Positions 6,660 to 9,637 of a DNA stretch of 9,637 nt are shown here, in pieces (within the stretch, counting starts at the first letter, position 1; each line of letters opens with the position of its first letter). This stretch comes from Candidatus Bipolaricaulota bacterium. GTDB lineage: Bacteria; Bipolaricaulota; Bipolaricaulia; RBG-16-55-9. The notes under the pieces were generated by a model that had not been told where the DNA came from, ran no database searches, and saw only the letters and a program-made list of their open reading frames with translations. The position numbers and the translations under genes were made by a program. Location of the stretch: positions 1-9,637 of the forward strand of contig WFPR01000112.1 of assembly GCA_015487455.1 (NCBI GenBank). The letters are read 5' to 3'.

Positions 6660-7174
6660 TAGGGGTGGGCATGGCGGGCCAGCTCCCGGCGGACGGCGTC
6701 GACGGCCTCGCGCGGCCCCGCGATCACGAGCGTGTCGCCGGGCTCGATGCGGGTGTCGGGAGGCGGGTTCGGGATCAGCGCGTGGCCCTCCTTCAGGATC
6801 GCCAGGATGTGGGCCTCGGGCGCGTGTCGCTGGGCCTCGCGCTGCACGTCCTCCAAGGTGCGGCCCACGCAGGGGTCGCCCGGCTCGGCCTTGATCCACT
6901 CGATCGTCAGCTTGGCCAGGCGGGTCTTGACCTCCCCGACGGCCTCCGGGTGGAAGAGCACCCCGGCCAAAATGGCCCCGACCTCCCGGGCCTCCTCGTC
7001 CGTTAAATCCAGGGCGGCCGTGGGCTCGTCGCCGGGCTGGGGGCCGCCCCCCTCGAAGTACTGCAGCTCGCGCTTCCCCGAGTTGTGGACCACGATCACC
7101 AGCTTGTCCCCGGAGCGGGTCGTGATCGTGTACTTGTGCCCCACGCCGGGGAGCACGACCTCCTCGACCTTCAT
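6659..7174 (-). CDS. khtT: KhtT, RCK_C (TrkA-C) regulatory subunit of the K+/H+ antiporter
   Basis: This is a 171-residue soluble peripheral protein. The N-terminal domain (about 1-75) carries the KhtT signature: LPGVGHKYTITTRSGDKLVIVVH (shown here only as LPGVGHKY...TTRSGDK) followed by GKRELQYF and, after an acidic linker, DLTDEEAREVGAILAG. The RCK_C/TrkA-C domain spans about 88-168 (IEWIKAEPGDP, VGRTLEDV, AILKEG, PNPPPDTRIEPGDTLVIAG). In Bacillus the RCK_C domain of KhtT binds cyclic di-AMP and controls the KhtU antiporter; the same role here is inferred from sequence resemblance and the adjacent khtU. Start ATG 7174 has GAGAGGAG about 10 nt upstream and lies 25 bp after the ntpD stop, so it is most likely read from the V-ATPase transcript. 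Confidence 0.9.
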   Translation of the reverse strand: MKVEEVVLPGVGHKYTITTRSGDKLVIVVHNSGKRELQYFEGGGPQPGDEPTAALDLTDEEAREVGAILAGVLFHPEAVGEVKTRLAKLTIEWIKAEPGDPCVGRTLEDVQREAQRHAPEAHILAILKEGHALIPNPPPDTRIEPGDTLVIAGPREAVDAVRRELARHAHP

Positions 7175-7199
7175 CGCGCTTCGCTCCTCTCCACCCCCG

Positions 7200-7880
7200 C
7201 TAGGACGCCGCCAGGGGCCCCTGGGCCGGTTCCGGTTGGGGTTGGGCCTTGCGCTCCTGGACGCGCTTGATCATCTTCAGGCGGAAGATCTCCTCGCGCT
7301 CGGCCTGCTCCAGCGCGTCCTGAATGTAGCGCAGCTTGGCCTGCAGCTCGGGGATGATCGTCTCCTCCAGCGCGTTGATCTTGCGGTTGAGCGCCCCCAT
7401 CTCCTTGCCGACGGTCTTGAGGTTGTGCTCCAGGTGGGCGATGTCGAGCATCCGGTCGAGCAGGCGCTCGGCGGTGGCCGCCACGGCCTCGATCCGGCTG
7501 CTGATGCTGGCCGGGTTGTAGCCCCGGGAGAGCAGGTCGCGCCGGAGCCGGGGGTGCCTCATGTGGAAGATCTTCGTGCCCATGACGTTGTCCATCGAGA
7601 CGTCCAGCTCGACGGTCTGGGCGGTGGCCAGCGCCAGCGAGCGCACCGTGACGCTCCCCTCGCGGGCCTTGGTGAGCGCCAGTAGATCCTTGAGCGCCTT
7701 GATGTCCTTGAGCAGCGCCTCGCGCTTCCCCTTGTACTGCCGGACCATCTGGAGGAAGCGGCCCAGGAGCGCCTCCTTCTTCTTCTCCAGGATCTCCTTG
7801 CCCTCGCGGGCCGTCTTGAGGTCCCGCCGGGTCCGGAGCAGCTCGTCGCGGGTGGCCTTGATGGGCTCGGTCGCGGCCAT
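7200..7880 (-). CDS. ntpD: V/A-type ATPase subunit D (central rotor stalk)
   Basis: Subunit D is the central-shaft protein that turns inside the A3B3 head of V/A-ATPases and links it to the membrane ring, comparable to gamma of F-ATPases. The 226 residues begin with the family motif IKATRDELLRTRRDLKTAREG (at about 7-27, partly quoted). Two long coiled-coil halves follow, about 10-75 and 120-205, separated by a short beta-rich segment (VTVRSLALATAQTVELDVSM). The C-terminal helix contains ALNRKINALE and FRLKMIKRVQERK, typical of NtpD/AtpD. The last 15 residues are a Pro/Gln/Ala tail. The gene starts 8 bp after ntpB, and its ribosome site overlaps the ntpB stop codon, implying translational coupling. 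Confidence 0.96.
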   Translation of the reverse strand: MAATEPIKATRDELLRTRRDLKTAREGKEILEKKKEALLGRFLQMVRQYKGKREALLKDIKALKDLLALTKAREGSVTVRSLALATAQTVELDVSMDNVMGTKIFHMRHPRLRRDLLSRGYNPASISSRIEAVAATAERLLDRMLDIAHLEHNLKTVGKEMGALNRKINALEETIIPELQAKLRYIQDALEQAEREEIFRLKMIKRVQERKAQPQPEPAQGPLAAS

Positions 7881-7888
7881 CGGCTAGC

Positions 7889-7896
7889 TCACCTCC
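7889..7896 (-). promoter_or_regulatory. Ribosome-binding site of ntpD overlapping the ntpB stop
   Basis: On the minus strand the sequence reads GGAGGTGA, a near-complete anti-16S match, and its last three bases are the ntpB TGA stop. It lies 8 nt before the ntpD ATG at 7880. This decides the ntpD start and suggests that ribosomes finishing ntpB re-initiate on ntpD. Confidence 0.75.
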
Positions 7897-9340
7897 CCGC
7901 GCCGGACGGGGCGGGCGCGCCGACGGCCTCCCGCGCCCCCTCTCCGGCTTCGGCCCGAGCCCGCTTCGGCAGGTACTTCTCGACGTACTTGGCCTCGACG
8001 CGGCGCAGCTCCGTCCGCGGCACCTCGGCCAGGAGGTCCCAGCCCAGGTCCAGCGTCTCCTGGAGCGTCCGCGGCCGGTCGCCTTGGTTGAGGAACTCGC
8101 GCTCGAAGCGCTCCGTGAACCTCAAGATCTGCCTCTCGGTGGCGCCCAACCCCTCGCTCCCGATGATGGCCGTCAGCTTCTCCAGCTCCTTCCCCTGGGC
8201 GTAGAGGGCGTAGAGCTGATCGGCCAGCTGGCGGTGGTCCTCGCGCGTCTTGCCCTTGCCGATGCCTAGATTCATCAGACGGGACAAGCTGGGCAGCACG
8301 TCGATAGGGGGATAAATGCCCGCGCGATCCAGCGGGCGACTTAAGAGAATTTGCCCCTCGGTGATGTAGCCCGTCAGGTCGATCACGGGGTGGGTGATGT
8401 CGTCGTTCGGCATGGTGCAGATGGGCATCTGGGTCACGGAGCCGGGCTGGCCTTTCACAATGCCGGCGCGCTCGTAGATCGTGGCGAGGTCCGTGTACAG
8501 ATATCCCGGGTAGCCGCGGCGGCCGGGGATCTCCTCGCGGGCCGAGCTGATCTCCCGCAGCGCGTTGGCGTAGTTCAGCATGTCCGTCAAAATGACCAGC
8601 ACGTCGCGCCCCTTGTCGAAGGCGAAGTACTCGGCCGTGGTGAGGGCCAGTCGCGGGGTGAGAATCCGCTCGATGGCCGCGTCGTCGGCCAGGTTCAAGA
8701 ACAGCACGGCGTTGGCCAGCGCCCCGCTGTCCTGGAACTCCTGGTAGAAGTAGTTGTACTCGCGCGAGGTGATCCCCATGGCGGCGAACACGACGACCAG
8801 CTGCTCGCCGGACTGGCGGATCACCTGCTTGGCGACCTGCATGGTGACTTGATTCAGGGGCAGCCCCGGCCCGCCCCAGATCGGGAGCTTCTGGCCCTTG
8901 ACCAGCGTGAAGAGCATGTCGATGGCCGAGATGCCCGTCTCGATGTGGTCGCGGGGCTGCTGGCGGCAGACGGGGTTGATGGGGCTGCCCGTGATCGGGC
9001 GCTCGACCTCCGGATAAATTTCGCCGAGGCCGTCGCGCGGGCGGCCCGAGCCGTCGAAGACCCGCCCCAGCATGTCCTCGGAGAGCCCGATCTTGACGAT
9101 GTCGCCGGTGAAGAAGACGGCCGTCCCCCGGCGGTCGAGCCCGTCGCTGCCCTCAAACACCTGAACGACGATGGCCTGCTCGCCGACGTCCAAGACTTGT
9201 CCGCTCTTCTCCCGCCCCTCGCTGTCGACGATGATCACCCGCTCGCCGTACTTGACGTCGGCGACGGGCTCCAGGAACAGCAGCGGCCCCTTGATGTCCT
9301 GGATCTTCCGGTGCGCCTTCGCGTAGAGTTCCGTCGCCAT
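7889..9340 (-). CDS. ntpB: V/A-type ATPase subunit B (non-catalytic head subunit)
   Basis: B alternates with catalytic A in the hexameric head. The 483 residues show the N-terminal beta-barrel (GPLLFLEPVADVKYGE at 18-33), then the nucleotide-binding-fold domain. The P-loop position is the degenerate GGPGLPLN (156-163), lacking the GKT of the A subunit, as expected for B. Other family motifs are FAAMGITSREYNYF (185-198), ADDAAIERILTPR (218-230), REEIPGRRGYPGY (268-280), THPVIDLTGYITEGQI (316-331) and PSLSRLMNLGIGKGKTREDH (350-369), with Arg354 at the position of the arginine that contacts nucleotide bound to A. The C-terminal about 25 residues are an Ala/Gly-rich extension. An in-frame TGA lies four codons upstream of ATG 9340, which fixes the start. 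Subunit A is not the upstream neighbour; a promoter is. Confidence 0.97.
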   Translation of the reverse strand: MATELYAKAHRKIQDIKGPLLFLEPVADVKYGERVIIVDSEGREKSGQVLDVGEQAIVVQVFEGSDGLDRRGTAVFFTGDIVKIGLSEDMLGRVFDGSGRPRDGLGEIYPEVERPITGSPINPVCRQQPRDHIETGISAIDMLFTLVKGQKLPIWGGPGLPLNQVTMQVAKQVIRQSGEQLVVVFAAMGITSREYNYFYQEFQDSGALANAVLFLNLADDAAIERILTPRLALTTAEYFAFDKGRDVLVILTDMLNYANALREISSAREEIPGRRGYPGYLYTDLATIYERAGIVKGQPGSVTQMPICTMPNDDITHPVIDLTGYITEGQILLSRPLDRAGIYPPIDVLPSLSRLMNLGIGKGKTREDHRQLADQLYALYAQGKELEKLTAIIGSEGLGATERQILRFTERFEREFLNQGDRPRTLQETLDLGWDLLAEVPRTELRRVEAKYVEKYLPKRARAEAGEGAREAVGAPAPSGAGR

Positions 9341-9405
9341 CCTCCTCGTTCATCCCTCCTAGCGTGGTTCGACCGGCCTGTTGAGCTGAGCGACCCGACG
9401 GCCCG

Positions 9406-9435
9406 ATTGTAGTCGTGGAAGCGGGGCAAAATCAA
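9406..9435 (-). promoter_or_regulatory. Sigma-70-type promoter for the ntpB-ntpD-khtT-khtU block
   Basis: On the minus strand TTGATT (9430-9435) and TACAAT (9406-9411) are separated by 18 bp, five of six matches to the -10 consensus. Transcription would start near 9399, giving a leader of about 59 nt before ntpB. The -35 lies just after the stop codon of the upstream gene, so ntpB begins a new transcription unit rather than continuing one. Confidence 0.65.
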
Positions 9436-9438
9436 CCG

Positions 9439-9637
9439 TTAGAAGCGGAGGCCCAAAACAAGCCCCGTCCCGTAGCGGAGCTGCCAGAAGCCCTTTCCCA
9501 GGGGCACCTGGACGCCCAGCTCGTTGAAGAACCAAGCGCTCCCCCGCCCCAGGGGGAAGCGCCAGCGGGCCTTGAGGAGGAGCTGGGGCAGGAAGCCCTC
9601 CAGGAGGTCGAGCTGGAGGGCGAGCCCCGCTGCAAGC
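9439..9637 (-). CDS. C-terminal fragment of a probable outer-membrane beta-barrel protein (partial)
   Basis: An open frame enters from the right edge and ends at TAA 9439-9441, giving 65 residues of the C-terminus with no start in the window. The visible part has alternating hydrophobic/polar stretches (LALQLDLLEGFLPQLLLKARW, then WFFNELGVQVPLGKGF). It ends FWQLRYGTGLVLGLRF, with a terminal Phe preceded by alternating residues. That ending is characteristic of the last strand of outer-membrane beta-barrels recognised by BamA. Several strand-like repeats separated by G/P/K turns support a barrel. The specific family is not recognisable from this fragment. The minus strand is also open in a second frame here, but that one encodes an implausible Ser/Arg-rich product. 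If correct, the organism has an outer membrane. Confidence 0.6.
   Translation of the reverse strand, partial: LAAGLALQLDLLEGFLPQLLLKARWRFPLGRGSAWFFNELGVQVPLGKGFWQLRYGTGLVLGLRF

Noticed and set aside
5469..6899. 476-codon minus-strand open frame overlapping khtU and part of khtT
   Set aside because: The translation is Arg/Gly/Pro-rich with no recognisable fold, while the alternative frames give clear KhtU and KhtT proteins.
7175..7199. ydaO-type cyclic di-AMP riboswitch ahead of khtT
   Set aside because: The gap to ntpD is only 25 bp, far too short for that riboswitch. Any cyclic di-AMP control would act through the KhtT protein.
8351..9412. Plus-strand frame of 353 codons opposite ntpB
   Set aside because: It mirrors conserved ntpB codons on the other strand. 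No motif, and ntpB is certain.

Overview
The window is a densely packed, strongly G+C-rich bacterial chromosome segment. It carries two gene blocks: a phosphate-uptake locus (about 1-3710) and a long minus-strand run of energy, ion-transport and membrane-protease genes (about 3775-9340). A further partial gene crosses the right edge. Lineage clues are a bacterial A/V-type ATPase, a PhoU with an AbrB-type DNA-binding head (best known from archaea and some deep-branching bacteria), a lipobox on PstS, good sigma-70-like promoters, and what looks like the C-terminal strand of an outer-membrane beta-barrel. Together these suggest a diderm, possibly thermophilic, deep-branching bacterium. Bipolaricaulota/Acetothermia-like or Deinococcota-like lineages would fit, but this is inference and the phylum cannot be fixed from the window.

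Left block. On the minus strand lie pstS (phosphate-binding lipoprotein), pstC (permease) and the start of a gene that should be pstA. The first 95 residues of the last gene hold one membrane segment followed by a sequence that resembles the start of a PDZ domain. Divergent from pstS, on the plus strand, is a PhoU-type regulator with an N-terminal SpoVT/AbrB domain. The 214-bp region between them holds a clear promoter for phoU (TTGATC-17-TAGAAT), a stem-loop that would open the phoU mRNA, and two copies of AGCTATAGA facing pstS.

Right block. A promoter (TTGATT-18-TACAAT, minus strand) lies just upstream of ntpB. From there the order on the minus strand is ntpB (V-ATPase B subunit), ntpD (rotor stalk D subunit), khtT (c-di-AMP-type RCK_C regulator), khtU (CPA2 K+/H+ antiporter), a rhomboid intramembrane protease, and an SDH/ClpP-fold membrane-anchored protease. 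Gaps are 8-33 bp except for 100 bp before the rhomboid gene. The V-ATPase catalytic A subunit is not beside B: the gene upstream of the promoter is unrelated. The block therefore joins proton-driven energetics (B, D), K+/H+ exchange with its regulator, and two membrane proteases. phoU and the SDH protease gene converge over a short gap without a convincing terminator.

No RNA genes, CRISPR arrays, insertion sequences or phage genes are visible, and there is no gene-free stretch longer than 300 bp. The most unusual points are the PDZ-like segment in the putative PstA, the AbrB-PhoU regulator divergent from pst, the detached ntpBD pair linked to khtTU, and the rhomboid-SDH protease pair.
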